Shown one piece after another: positions 52,530 through 61,253 of a DNA stretch of 64,000 bases. The DNA lies in contig NZ_JASAMB010000002.1 in NCBI RefSeq assembly GCF_029948125.1, positions 326,479 to 390,478 of the forward strand, written 5' to 3'. A program made the translations under genes and the position numbers. How positions within the stretch are numbered: position 1 is the stretch's first letter; every line of letters starts with the position of its first letter. This DNA is from Catellatospora sp. KI3. GTDB taxonomy: Bacteria; Actinomycetota; Actinomycetes; Mycobacteriales; Micromonosporaceae. The notes beneath the pieces are model-generated. The model had not been told where the DNA came from. It saw only the letters and a program-made list of their open reading frames with translations, and searched no databases.

Positions 52530-53743
52530 CACCTGAGCTGGTCAGCCTCGCCGACATCGAACAGGCCCGGGAGCGGCTGCGCTCCGTCGTGCGCACCACC
52601 CCGATCGAGCCGAGCCGGCCCCTGTCGGCCAAGCTCGGCGGGGCGGCCTGGCTCAAGTGCGAGAACCTGCAGCGGGCCGGGTCGTACAAGGTGCGCGGGG
52701 CGTACATGCGGATCTCGGGCCTGAGCGAGCAGGAGCGCGAGCGCGGGGTCGTCGCCGCGAGCGCGGGCAACCACGCCCAGGGCGTGGCCCTGGCGGCGGG
52801 CCTGTGCCGCACCCGGGCCACCGTGTTCATGCCGGTGGGCGCGCCGCTGCCGAAGGTCGCGGCCACCCGGGGGTACGGCGCGAGCGTGCAGCTGGCCGGG
52901 GCGACCGTGGACGAGGCGCTGGTCGCCGCGCAGGAGTTCGCCGACCGTACCGGCGCGGTCTTCATCCACCCCTTCGACCACCCCGCCGTGATCGCCGGGC
53001 AGGGCACGGTGGCGCTGGAGATCCTGGAGCAGGTCCCCGAGGTGCAGACCATCATCACGGGGATCGGCGGCGGCGGGCTCATCTCCGGGATGGCGGTGGC
53101 GGCCAAGGCGCTGCGGCCCGACATTCAGATCATCGGCGTACAGGCGGCGGGCGCGGCGGCGGTGCCCCCGGCGCTGCGAGCGGGGCGCCCGGTGCGGCTG
53201 CCCAGCATCGCCACCATCGCGGACGGCATCGCGGTCGGCCGCTGCGGCGACCTGACCTTCGCCCACATCAGCAAGCTCGTCGACGAGGTCGTGACCGTCA
53301 CCGACGAGGAGATCTCCCGGGCGCTGCTGATGCTGCTGGAGCGCGGCAAGCTGGTCGCCGAGCCGGCCGGGGCGGTGGGGGTGGCGGCGCTGCTGGCGGG
53401 CAAGGTCGAGGTGCGGACGCCGGTCGTGTCGGTGGTGTCCGGCGGCAACATCGACCCGCTGCTGATGGTGCGGCTGATCGAGCACGGGTTGAGCGCGGCC
53501 GGGCGTTACCTGCACCTCGGCGTACGCTGCGCCGACCGGCCGGGGCAGCTGGCGGCGCTGCTGTCGCTGATCGCCGAGCAGCGCGCGAACGTGCTGGACG
53601 TGGCGCACCAGCGGCACGACCCGGGGCTGCACCTGGGCGAGGTGGAGGTCGACCTGTCGGTGGAGACCCGCGGCGCCGAGCACTCCGACCGCCTGGTCAA
53701 CGCCCTCACGGCCGCCGGCTACCAGGTAGAGGTCAACAACTGA
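52526..53743 (+). CDS. ilvA: Threonine ammonia-lyase
   Basis: 405 residues. It turns threonine to 2-oxobutanoate, the first step of isoleucine synthesis. The PLP lysine is in RAGSYKVRGAY near 54. ASAGNHAQGVALAA and the Gly-rich phosphate loop GIGGGGLISGMAVAAK are present, as is SGGNIDPLL near 310. The C-terminal about 80 residues form an ACT-like domain (GVRCADRPGQLAALL), here the single-ACT catabolic/actinobacterial form. The start GTG overlaps the DUF4328 stop. A much longer reading frame upstream is not real coding. Confidence 0.94.
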   Translation: MTPELVSLADIEQARERLRSVVRTTPIEPSRPLSAKLGGAAWLKCENLQRAGSYKVRGAYMRISGLSEQERERGVVAASAGNHAQGVALAAGLCRTRATVFMPVGAPLPKVAATRGYGASVQLAGATVDEALVAAQEFADRTGAVFIHPFDHPAVIAGQGTVALEILEQVPEVQTIITGIGGGGLISGMAVAAKALRPDIQIIGVQAAGAAAVPPALRAGRPVRLPSIATIADGIAVGRCGDLTFAHISKLVDEVVTVTDEEISRALLMLLERGKLVAEPAGAVGVAALLAGKVEVRTPVVSVVSGGNIDPLLMVRLIEHGLSAAGRYLHLGVRCADRPGQLAALLSLIAEQRANVLDVAHQRHDPGLHLGEVEVDLSVETRGAEHSDRLVNALTAAGYQVEVNN

Positions 53744-53774
53744 CCCGGGGCGGGCCCACGACCCGCTCTTTAAT

Positions 53775-53835
53775 TGACAGTGGCCTATCTGGAAGACGAC
53801 TCGCGAATAGTCGTCCTCTGGATAGGCCACTGTCG
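53775..53835. repeat. Family-B hairpin repeat, copy 3
   Basis: The 28-nt arms 53775-53802 and 53808-53835 share GACAGTGGCCTATCT, are nearly perfect complements and have a 5-nt loop. It lies between the convergent ilvA and greA and is a probable bidirectional terminator. Confidence 0.87.
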
Positions 53836-53853
53836 ATGCCAAGTGCTGCCGCG

Positions 53854-53890
53854 CGGGCGCGGCAACGGGCGCGGCACGGGCGCGGCACGG
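53854..53890. repeat. Short tandem repeat, about 11-bp unit
   Basis: About three units of ACGGGCGCGGC in tandem (53854-53890), followed by looser GGGAGCGGTGC repeats to about 53922, lie in the gap beyond greA. It is low-complexity DNA; no gene is seen in it. Confidence 0.45.
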
Positions 53891-53939
53891 CGCGACGCGG
53901 GAGCGGTGCGGGAGCGGTGCTGGCCCGGTCAGGGGCGGG

Positions 53940-54428
53940 TCAGCCGGCGAAGGGCTCGAAGGAGACGATGGTGACCTTGATGTCGGCGCCGCTGGGGGCC
54001 GTGTAGGTGACCGTCTGGCCCTTGCGGGAGCCGAGGATGGCCCGGCCGAGGGCGGACTCGGGGGAGTACACCGTCAGGTCCGTGGTGGTGGCGATCTCGC
54101 GGGAGCCCAGCAGGAACGTCTCGGTGTCGTCGCTGTCGTCGTCGAAGTAGATCGTCACGACGGTGCCGACGGTGATGTTGTCGGTGGTCTTCGCCTCGCC
54201 GACCTTGGCCACCCGCAGCAGCTCCTGGAGCTGGCGGATGCGGGCCTCGGCCTTGCCCTGCTCCTCGCGGGCGGCGTGGTAGCCGCCGTTCTCCTTCAGG
54301 TCGCCCTCTTCGCGGCGGGCGTTGATCTCCGCGGCCATGGCGGGGCGGGCGGCGATCAGCTCGGCGAGTTCAGCCTGGAGCTTGTCGTACGCGTCCTGGG
54401 ACAGCCAGGTGGCGTCAGTCGTGGACAC
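53940..54428 (-). CDS. greA: Transcription elongation factor GreA
   Basis: 162 residues. GreA rescues stalled RNA polymerase by stimulating transcript cleavage through its secondary channel. An N-terminal coiled coil has LSQDAYDKLQAELAELIAARP and the acidic tip REEGDLKENGGYHAAREEQGK, the diagnostic part. The C-terminal FKBP-like globular domain has VTIYFDDDSDDTETFLLGSRE and ESALGRAILGSRKGQTV. The GTG 54428 is preceded by a GAGGAGA site; the longer frame to 54488 has none. Neighbours are DUF4307 and mca, as in mycobacteria. Confidence 0.95.
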   Translation of the reverse strand: MSTTDATWLSQDAYDKLQAELAELIAARPAMAAEINARREEGDLKENGGYHAAREEQGKAEARIRQLQELLRVAKVGEAKTTDNITVGTVVTIYFDDDSDDTETFLLGSREIATTTDLTVYSPESALGRAILGSRKGQTVTYTAPSGADIKVTIVSFEPFAG

Positions 54429-54552
54429 GGGCGTTCTCCTCAGGGTCTTACGGTCGGATTCTTGTGCGATCGTCCACGAGCGCGTCAAGGGCTCGTCAAG
54501 TGGTAACGGCCTCGTTGAGCGCGTTGGGCGAAGTTACAAACTTACCAGCGCT

Positions 54553-54996
54553 TCAGGCCGGACGGCATCCCTTAACCTCGCCGGTGACCGGCCGCCCGCT
54601 GGTGACCAGGCGATGTGTCACCTGGGTACGGGCCGGGTCGGGTCCCGGGCTGACCGTGACGTCCTCGATGCCGACCTGGACGCCCGCGGCGTTCCGAGCC
54701 CGCAGCGTGCACGTGGCGGTGCCGTCGGCGGGCATCCGCACCAGGATCGTGATCACGACCTGGTCGTCGGCCATGTCGGTGAAGCGGGTCACCGAGGCGC
54801 TGTAGTCGCCGTCGCCGTACGCCCGGAAGAGCTGCCAGCCGACCGCCGACATGGCCACCGCGGTCACCGCCGCGAGCGCGACCACCGCCGTGCGCGGCAT
54901 GCTGCGGCGCTCCCGGCGCCGGCCGTACCGCCCCGCGGGCCACGGCGCACGCTCACCGGTGGTGCCGGTGGGCGTGTTCGTCGAGGTCTCGGTCAC
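54553..54996 (-). CDS. DUF4307 family membrane protein
   Basis: 147 residues. A polar N-terminus of about 35 residues with basic end (RRRERRSMPR) leads to one TM helix (about 36-52), then an outer domain of about 85 residues: RFTDMADDQVVITILVRMPA, TCTLRARNAAGVQVGIEDVTV, two cysteines. DUF4307 is restricted to actinobacteria and lies between greA and mca, as here (Rv1081c in M. tuberculosis, from memory). The function is unknown. It is divergent from mca. Confidence 0.88.
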   Translation of the reverse strand: MTETSTNTPTGTTGERAPWPAGRYGRRRERRSMPRTAVVALAAVTAVAMSAVGWQLFRAYGDGDYSASVTRFTDMADDQVVITILVRMPADGTATCTLRARNAAGVQVGIEDVTVSPGPDPARTQVTHRLVTSGRPVTGEVKGCRPA

Positions 54997-55075
54997 CGTG
55001 GGGGGTCCTTCGCTAGCCGTGTCACAGTCGTGAGGAACACTGGTGGGGTTGATTCTCGCACGTGGGGAGTACACG

Positions 55076-55966
55076 GTGACGCAGCGGCTGCGCCTGATGG
55101 CGGTGCACGCCCATCCTGACGACGAATCGTCCAAGGGTGCGGCGACGATGGCTAAGTATGTCCGCGAGGGCGCGGAGGTGCTGGTCGCCACCTGCACCGG
55201 CGGCGAGCGCGGGGACGTGCTCAACCCTAAGCTGGACCGGCCGGAGGTCTGGGAGAACATCGCCGAGATCCGCAAGGCGGAGATGGCGGCCGCCCGGGAC
55301 ATCCTCGGCGTCGACCAGGCCTGGCTGGGCTTCGTCGACTCGGGCTGGATCGAGGGCTTCGACCCGGCCGACCCGTCGGGGCTGCCCGAGGGCTGCTTCG
55401 CCCGGGTGCCGGCGGCGGAGGCGGCCGAGCCGCTGGTCAAGCTGATCCGCGAGTTCCGGCCGCAGGTGCTGCTCACGTACGACGAGGAGGGCGGCTACCC
55501 GCACCCCGACCACATCCAGACCCACGTGATCAGCATGGCCGCGCTCGACCTCGCCGCCGACCCGGCGTTCCGGCCCGAGCTGGGCGAGGCGTGGACCGTG
55601 CAGAAGGTCTACTACCACATCAGCTTCACCAAGCTGAAGTTCACGGCGCTGCACGAGGCGATGCTCGCCGCGGGCATGGAGTCGCCGTACGGTGAGCGCC
55701 TCAACGACGACTGGATCGGCGACAAGTCCCCGCGCATCACCACCCGCGTCCCCTGCGGCGAGTTCTTCGAGCTGCGGGACGACGCGCTGCGCGCCCACGC
55801 CACCCAGATCGACCCCGACGGCCCGTGGTTCCGCGCCCCGCTGACGGTGCAGCGCGCCGCCTGGCCGACCGAGGACTACCAGCTGGTCCGCTCCGTCGTG
55901 CAGACCGCCATCCCCGAGGACGACCTCTTCGCCGGCCTGCGCGAGCCGGCCGTGACCGACAGGTGA
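55076..55966 (+). CDS. mca: Mycothiol S-conjugate amidase Mca
   Basis: 296 residues. It cleaves mycothiol-toxin conjugates so the mercapturic acid part can be exported, a detoxification step specific to actinobacteria. The zinc motif VHAHPDDESSKG is at residues 10-21, TCTGGERGDVLN near 42, and HPDH near 147 is the remaining zinc site. The MSH deacetylase MshB is the nearest relative; the length and VYYHISFTKLKF favour Mca. The GTG 55076 has GGGGAG just upstream. The next gene is 5 bp away. Confidence 0.94.
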   Translation: MTQRLRLMAVHAHPDDESSKGAATMAKYVREGAEVLVATCTGGERGDVLNPKLDRPEVWENIAEIRKAEMAAARDILGVDQAWLGFVDSGWIEGFDPADPSGLPEGCFARVPAAEAAEPLVKLIREFRPQVLLTYDEEGGYPHPDHIQTHVISMAALDLAADPAFRPELGEAWTVQKVYYHISFTKLKFTALHEAMLAAGMESPYGERLNDDWIGDKSPRITTRVPCGEFFELRDDALRAHATQIDPDGPWFRAPLTVQRAAWPTEDYQLVRSVVQTAIPEDDLFAGLREPAVTDR

Positions 55967-55971
55967 GGACC

Positions 55972-56193
55972 ATGCTGCAACTGCTGGCCGACAACAACTT
56001 CGGCGACACCCGCTCCGGCGACGGCCTCGCCGGTCCGATGGCCCTCCTGCTGATCCTTTTGCTGGCTGTGGCCACGGTTTTCCTGATTCGCAACATGAAC
56101 AAGCGAATCAAGCGGTTGCCCGAGACGTTCGATTCCGCCAGCATGGTTGGCGGTGTGCGGCCTGACACGCCCACCTCGCCGGACGCCCGATAG
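55972..56193 (+). CDS. Small single-TM protein downstream of mca
   Basis: 73 residues. A short N-terminus, one TM helix (about 22-41: GPMALLLILLLAVATVFLIR) and a basic cytoplasmic end with MNKRIKRLPETFDS. This pattern matches the small protein that follows mca in mycobacteria (Rv1083, from memory). It starts 5 bp after the mca stop at a site with GAGGACC just upstream; an in-frame GTG at 55963 overlaps mca's end. The function is unknown, but the close link suggests a role beside Mca. Confidence 0.82.
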   Translation: MLQLLADNNFGDTRSGDGLAGPMALLLILLLAVATVFLIRNMNKRIKRLPETFDSASMVGGVRPDTPTSPDAR

Positions 56194-56299
56194 GCGGATC
56201 GGGACTACCACCGGCGGGCGCTGTCACGTCAGGCGGAGGACGCGTCGCCGCACGTCGGCGGCAGCCTCCGCCACGCGTGCGCTCGGACAGGGGGCTGCG

Positions 56300-58852
56300 A
56301 TGAGCGATTCGCTCTCGCGTACGTGGGACCGGTGGCGGCGCTGGTCCGGGGTGGCTACGGCGGCACGCCCGGTGCGGCTGGTGACCGCCGCCCTCGCCGT
56401 GTCCGCCGCGGCCGCCTCGGTCTGCGGGCTGCTGCTGGACAGCGGCGGCCGCCTGGCCGACTTCGGGCTGGTCGCCGGGCTCATCGTGCTGGCGCACCTG
56501 TTCGGCATGCGGATGCGGGTCGGCTCGACCTACATCGACGTCGACTGGGGCGAGGCGGCGCTGATCGTCGGCTTCACGCTGGTGCCCTCGGGCTGGCTGC
56601 TCGCCGCGACGGCCGTGGCGGTGCTGGTCGCCAAGCCGGTGCTGGCCCTGTTCACCGGCAACCGGACCACGGCGTTCGAGGTGGTGCGCGCCTCGGCGTC
56701 GCTGACCCTGTCGGCCGGACTCGCGGTGCTGGTCGTGTCGGCCAGCGGGGTGCAGACCCGCCCGCTGACGCCGTCCTCGGCCGCGGTGGTGGTGCTGGCC
56801 GCGGTCCTGTACCTGCTCTGCAGCGCCCTGCTGCTCGCACTGCACCTGGGCGTACGCGACGGCCAGTCGATGTTCGGCGTGGTGTGGCAGGCCCTGCGCG
56901 GCACCCCCGTCATGATCGTCGGCAACGTGGCGCTGGGCCTGCTCGCGGTCGGGCTGTGGCGCAGCAGCTGGCTGTGGGTGCTGCCGCCGCTGCTGTGGCT
57001 GGTGCACCAGCTCTACGTGCACCGGCTGCGCGAGGACGAGGAGCGGCGGACCTGGGGCGCGTTCGCGGCGGCCAGCCGCTCGCTGCACAAACTGGACGAG
57101 GTCGCGGTCGCGCAGGAGGGGCTGCGGGCGGCGCAGTCGCTGTTCCCGGTACGCGCCGTCGAGCTGACCGTGCTCGCCTCGCACACCCGCTACCACGGTG
57201 CGACCAGGGGCGGGGTGTTCGAACTGGCCGCCGCCGAGCCCGCCGACGTCCAGCCGACCGAGCACGACCGGGTGCCGGTGGTGACCCGGCTGCTGGAGGT
57301 GGCCGGCGGCCCGGTCGGGCTGCTGACGCTGCGCCTGTCCCGGCAGAGCGCGTGGGGCCTGAACGACCAGCACCGCCTGGCCGCGTTCGGCGACGCGCTC
57401 GCGGCCGCCCTGCACGACGCCGCCACCCACAGCGCCCTGCGCGAGCTGCGCGAACGCAACACCTACGACTCGCACCACGACCCGCTGACCCGGCTGCTCA
57501 ACCGCGACGCGCTGCTGGAGCGGGGCGACGCGGTGCTGCGCGGGCTGGACGCGCGCTCGCCGGTGGCGCTGCTGCTGCTGGACATGGACCACTTCAAAGA
57601 GGTCAACGACACCCTCGGGCACCTGGCCGGGGACGAGCTGCTGCAGACCGCCGCGACCCGCCTGGTCGCCGACGCGGGCGAGTCCGAACTGGTCGCCCGC
57701 CTGGGCGGGGACGAGTTCGCGCTGCTCATCACCGAGCTGCCGGCGATGTCCTGGGACCGCGACGCGCCGGAGCCGGACCTGCTGGGCGCGGCGCGGACGG
57801 TCGCCGAACGGCGGGCGCGGGCACTGGCCGCGGCGCTGGCCAGCCCGACCGAGGTGGCCGGGGTGACGCTGTCGTCGGAGGTGTCGGTCGGGGTGGTCGT
57901 GGCGGCCGCGGGCGAGTTCGACCCGACGGAACTGCTGCGCCGCGCCGACATCGCGCTGTACCAGGCGAAGGAGTCGGGGGCGCGGGTCACCTCGTACGAC
58001 CCGGCCCGGGACCGGACCAGCACCGACCGGTTGGCGCTGGTGGCCGAGCTGCGTACCGCGCTGGCCGCCGACGACCAGCTGCACCTGGTGCTGCAGCCCG
58101 CGGTGGACCTGGCCACCGGTGCGCCGACCGGGGTGGAGGCGCTGATCCGCTGGCACCACCCCCGGCGCGGCCTGCTCACCCCGGTGCACTTCGTCCGCGC
58201 GGTCGAGGCCAGCGACCTGCTCGGCCAGTTCACCCGGCACGTGCTCGACCAGGCCCTCGGCTTCGCCGCGCAGTGGGGCGCGCTCGGGATGGAGCTGCCG
58301 GTCGCGGTCAACCTGTCCCCGCGCAGCCTGCTCGACCCGCGCCTGCCCGCCGACGTCGCGGAGCTGCTGAAGAAGCACCGGCTGCCCGCGTCCCGGCTGG
58401 TCCTGGAGATCACCGAGACGGTGGTCCTCAGCCCGCTGCCCGTCACCGACCACGTGCTGCAGGACCTGCGCAAGCTCGGCGTCGGCTTCGCCGTCGACGA
58501 CTTCGGCACCGGCTTCTCGTCGCTGACCTTCCTCACCCGCATCGCGGTGGACGAACTCAAGATCGACCGTACCTTCGTGGCGCGGATGGCGGAGTCCAAG
58601 CAGGCTGCCGCGATCGTGCGGGCTGTGGTCGACCTGGGCCGCCAGCTCGGCATCCGGGTGGTCGCCGAGGGCGTGGAGACCGGCGACCAGCGGGCCGTGC
58701 TGAGCCGGCTCGGCTGCGACGCCGGGCAGGGCTTCCACTTCTCCCGGCCGCTGCCCGGCGACCAGATCATCGAGGCGCTGCGCACCCTCGCCTCGGCAGC
58801 GCGGCCGGCGCGCAAACTGCGGGCCGAGCCGGGTGGTCTGGCCTCCGGATAG
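56300..58852 (+). CDS. Membrane GGDEF/EAL protein (c-di-GMP)
   Basis: 850 residues. Six or seven N-terminal TM helices (about 25-260), a GAF-like linker (about 265-385), a GGDEF domain and an EAL domain. ARLGGDEFAL near 468 is an intact cyclase site; the residues that would form an inhibitory RxxD site are absent (Gly and Glu stand there). The EAL domain has GVEALIRWHHP near 610, EITET, DDFGTGFSSL, ELKIDRTF and VAEGVETGDQ, all the metal and catalytic residues. It could therefore both make and break c-di-GMP. The ATG follows a GACAGGGGG site. Confidence 0.93.
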   Translation: MSDSLSRTWDRWRRWSGVATAARPVRLVTAALAVSAAAASVCGLLLDSGGRLADFGLVAGLIVLAHLFGMRMRVGSTYIDVDWGEAALIVGFTLVPSGWLLAATAVAVLVAKPVLALFTGNRTTAFEVVRASASLTLSAGLAVLVVSASGVQTRPLTPSSAAVVVLAAVLYLLCSALLLALHLGVRDGQSMFGVVWQALRGTPVMIVGNVALGLLAVGLWRSSWLWVLPPLLWLVHQLYVHRLREDEERRTWGAFAAASRSLHKLDEVAVAQEGLRAAQSLFPVRAVELTVLASHTRYHGATRGGVFELAAAEPADVQPTEHDRVPVVTRLLEVAGGPVGLLTLRLSRQSAWGLNDQHRLAAFGDALAAALHDAATHSALRELRERNTYDSHHDPLTRLLNRDALLERGDAVLRGLDARSPVALLLLDMDHFKEVNDTLGHLAGDELLQTAATRLVADAGESELVARLGGDEFALLITELPAMSWDRDAPEPDLLGAARTVAERRARALAAALASPTEVAGVTLSSEVSVGVVVAAAGEFDPTELLRRADIALYQAKESGARVTSYDPARDRTSTDRLALVAELRTALAADDQLHLVLQPAVDLATGAPTGVEALIRWHHPRRGLLTPVHFVRAVEASDLLGQFTRHVLDQALGFAAQWGALGMELPVAVNLSPRSLLDPRLPADVAELLKKHRLPASRLVLEITETVVLSPLPVTDHVLQDLRKLGVGFAVDDFGTGFSSLTFLTRIAVDELKIDRTFVARMAESKQAAAIVRAVVDLGRQLGIRVVAEGVETGDQRAVLSRLGCDAGQGFHFSRPLPGDQIIEALRTLASAARPARKLRAEPGGLASG

Positions 58853-58888
58853 GCCGATGATTCGACCGTTCGCCCTGCTCAACCGCGT

Positions 58889-58894
58889 TATGGT
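58889..58894 (+). promoter_or_regulatory. -10 box (TATGGT) for the leaderless gene at 58901
   Basis: TATGGT ends 6 nt before GTG 58901 in a 48-bp gap, and no ribosome site is seen. Confidence 0.5.
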
Positions 58895-58900
58895 GAGCAG

Positions 58901-60490
58901 GTGCCGGTGGACAGCGGTGGAGCCGATCTCTACTCGGTGCTCTGCTGCCTGCTGACGTTCTTCGTGGCCCTGGCGATCGTCCTGTTCGTCCTGCGCCGCA
59001 GGCGCCCACCCGGCCCCGGCGGCCCCGGCGGCGGTGGCGGCGGCCCGGCAGGACCGTCCGGCCCGCCCGACCCGTACGCGGGAATGTCCACCGACGACCT
59101 GTCCACCCGCGCGAACGGGCAGCTCGTGGCGGTCGACAACGCGGTGCGCACCAGCGAGCAGGAACTCGGCTTCGCCACCGCCCAGTACGGCACCGCGACC
59201 GTCGCGCCGTACGCGCAGGCGGTCGCGGCGGCCAAGGACGAGGTGGCCGCCGCGTTCCGGCTGCGCCAGCAGCTCGACGACGAGATCGAAGAGGACGAGC
59301 CCACCCGGCGGGCGCTGCTCGCCGACATCCTGCGCCGCTGCGCCGCCGTCGACCAGCGGCTGGACGCCCAGGCCGACGCGTTCGAGCGGCTACGGGACAT
59401 GCAGGCCAACGCCGAGCAGCTCAGCGCCGACCTGACCGCCCGCGCGAGCGCGCTGCGCGCCGGGCTGCCCGCCGGCGCGGCCACGCTGACCGGGCTCGGC
59501 ACCCGCTACACCGACGGTGCGCTGGCCGCCGTATCCGGCAACGCCACCGAGGCCGCCGCCCGCCTCGACTTCGCCGACGAGCAGCTGCGGCGCGCCGCGA
59601 CCAGCCTCGCCGCCGCCGACCGGGGACAGGCCGCCGTCGCGCTGCGCGGCGCGCAGCAGGCCCTCGACCAGGCCGGGCAGCTGCTCGATGCGGTTGGCAG
59701 GGCCGCCACCGACCTCGACGCGGCCGCCCAGGCCGCCACCCGGCTGACCGACGAGCTGCACGCCGAGGTCGCGGCGGGTAGGGCGGCGCTGCAGGCGGGC
59801 GGCGGCACCGGCTCGGCCGACCAGGTGAACCTGGCCGCGGCGGTCGCCCGAGCCGAGCAGGTCGCCGCGGACGTACGCGGGCAGCTGGCCGCACCCCGCA
59901 CCGACCCGCTCGGGCTGATGCGCCGCCTGGAGGGCGCCGGCGCCTCGCTCGGTCAGGCGCTGGGTGCGGTACGCGACGCCGCCGAGCGGGCCGGCCAGGC
60001 CCGCGCCCAGCTGGAGCAGGCGCTGTTCGCGGCCCGGTCGGCGGTCGACGCGGCGACCGGGTTCATCGGCACCCGGCGCGGCGCGGTCGGCTCGACCGCG
60101 CGGTCCCGGCTGGCCGAGGCCCAGCAGCAGCTCGCCACCGCGTCGGGAGGTGGCGACCCGGTGCTCGCGCTGACCGCCGCGCAGCGCGCGCACGACCTGG
60201 CCGCCCAGGCCATGGACGCCGCCCGCGACGACGTCGAGCGCTGGTCGTTCCCGTCGGGCTACGGCCGGCCGGGCGGGCAGGTGATCATCGGTGGCGGTGG
60301 CATGGGCGGGTTTGGCATGGGCGGCCTGGGCGGTGCGGTGCTCGGCGGCATCCTGCTGGAGAACGTGCTGTCCGGCGCCGGTGGCGGCGGCATCCGGCTC
60401 GGGCTGGTGCCCGGCGGGGACGACCCGGCGGCCCCCGCGCCGGTGCAGGCGAGATTCGGCGGTCCCAGCACCTGGGCCCGGCAAGGCTGA
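58901..60490 (+). CDS. Coiled-coil membrane protein beside PspA
   Basis: 529 residues. One N-terminal TM helix (about 12-32), a Gly/Pro-rich linker, then about 350 residues of Ala/Gln/Arg-rich helix with heptad-like spacing. A Gly/Met-rich hydrophobic segment follows near residues 465-490 (GGGGMGGFGMGGLGG) and a charged end. It resembles the C-terminal part of the TPM-domain proteins found with PspA in actinomycetes, but the TPM domain is missing. The next gene, 20 bp away, is pspA. It may be a membrane partner of PspA. Confidence 0.75.
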   Translation: MPVDSGGADLYSVLCCLLTFFVALAIVLFVLRRRRPPGPGGPGGGGGGPAGPSGPPDPYAGMSTDDLSTRANGQLVAVDNAVRTSEQELGFATAQYGTATVAPYAQAVAAAKDEVAAAFRLRQQLDDEIEEDEPTRRALLADILRRCAAVDQRLDAQADAFERLRDMQANAEQLSADLTARASALRAGLPAGAATLTGLGTRYTDGALAAVSGNATEAAARLDFADEQLRRAATSLAAADRGQAAVALRGAQQALDQAGQLLDAVGRAATDLDAAAQAATRLTDELHAEVAAGRAALQAGGGTGSADQVNLAAAVARAEQVAADVRGQLAAPRTDPLGLMRRLEGAGASLGQALGAVRDAAERAGQARAQLEQALFAARSAVDAATGFIGTRRGAVGSTARSRLAEAQQQLATASGGGDPVLALTAAQRAHDLAAQAMDAARDDVERWSFPSGYGRPGGQVIIGGGGMGGFGMGGLGGAVLGGILLENVLSGAGGGGIRLGLVPGGDDPAAPAPVQARFGGPSTWARQG

Positions 60491-60510
60491 ACGGGGAGAG
60501 GGGAAGTCCG

Positions 60511-61233
60511 ATGGCGGCACAGTCGATCCTGGGACGGATCACCGCGATGGCCCGCGCCAACATCCACGCGATGCTGGACCAGGTCGAGGATCCGCAGCAG
60601 CTGCTCGACCAGATGGTGCGCGACTACACCGCGAACATCGGCGAGGCCGAGAACGCGGTGGCCACGACGATCGGCAACCTGCGCCTGATGGAGGCCGATG
60701 CGCGGGAGGCGACGAAGACCGCCGCCGACTGGCAGGTCAAGGCCCAGGCCGCCAGCGCCAAGGCCGACCAGATGCGGTCGGCGGGCAGCCAGGCCGAGGC
60801 CGACAAGTTCGACGATCTCGCGCGTATCGCCATCGGCAAGCAGATCGCCTACGAGACCGAGGCGAGCAACTACCAGCCGCTCATCGCCGAGCAGACGCAG
60901 GTCACCGAGCAGCTCAAGCAGGGCGTGGCGCAGCTGCGCACCAAGCTGGAGGAGCTGCGGCGCAAGCGGGACGAGCTGGTCAGCCGGGCGAAGGTGTCCG
61001 AGGCGCGGGGCAGGGTGCAGGAGGCCACGGGCAACATCGACATGCTCGACCCGACCAGCGAGATCAGCCGGTTCGAGGAGATGGTGCGGCGCGAGGAGGC
61101 CCGGCTCAAGGGGCACGAGGAGCTGGCCGCCTCCAGCATCGACAAGCAGTTCGAGCAGCTGGCGGCCGGCGCCCGCGACAGCGAGATCGAGCAGCGCCTG
61201 GCCGCGATGAAGTCGGGGCCGTCCGGGCGCTGA
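60511..61233 (+). CDS. pspA: PspA/IM30 family protein
   Basis: 240 residues. PspA/IM30 proteins form helical rods that support membrane integrity under envelope stress. Nearly all is coiled coil: ILGRITAMARANIHAMLDQV, EDPQQLLDQMVRDYTANIGE, ELRRKRDELVSRAKVSEA and the ending ASSIDKQFEQLAAG. The N-terminal amphipathic helix is short. The ATG has GGGGAGAGGGGAAG upstream. It probably forms one unit with the preceding membrane protein. Confidence 0.93.
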   Translation: MAAQSILGRITAMARANIHAMLDQVEDPQQLLDQMVRDYTANIGEAENAVATTIGNLRLMEADAREATKTAADWQVKAQAASAKADQMRSAGSQAEADKFDDLARIAIGKQIAYETEASNYQPLIAEQTQVTEQLKQGVAQLRTKLEELRRKRDELVSRAKVSEARGRVQEATGNIDMLDPTSEISRFEEMVRREEARLKGHEELAASSIDKQFEQLAAGARDSEIEQRLAAMKSGPSGR

Positions 61234-61240
61234 GCGTCGT

Positions 61241-61246
61241 TAGGGT
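61241..61246 (+). promoter_or_regulatory. -10 box (TAGGGT) for a leaderless methyltransferase
   Basis: TAGGGT ends 7 nt before GTG 61254, directly after the pspA stop. It shows that the methyltransferase has its own promoter. Confidence 0.55.
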
Positions 61247-61253
61247 GAGCCCC

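Noticed and set aside
53854-53922. Possible CRISPR-like direct repeats beyond greA
   Set aside because: Units are about 11 bp, contiguous and without spacers; simple GC-rich tandem repeat.
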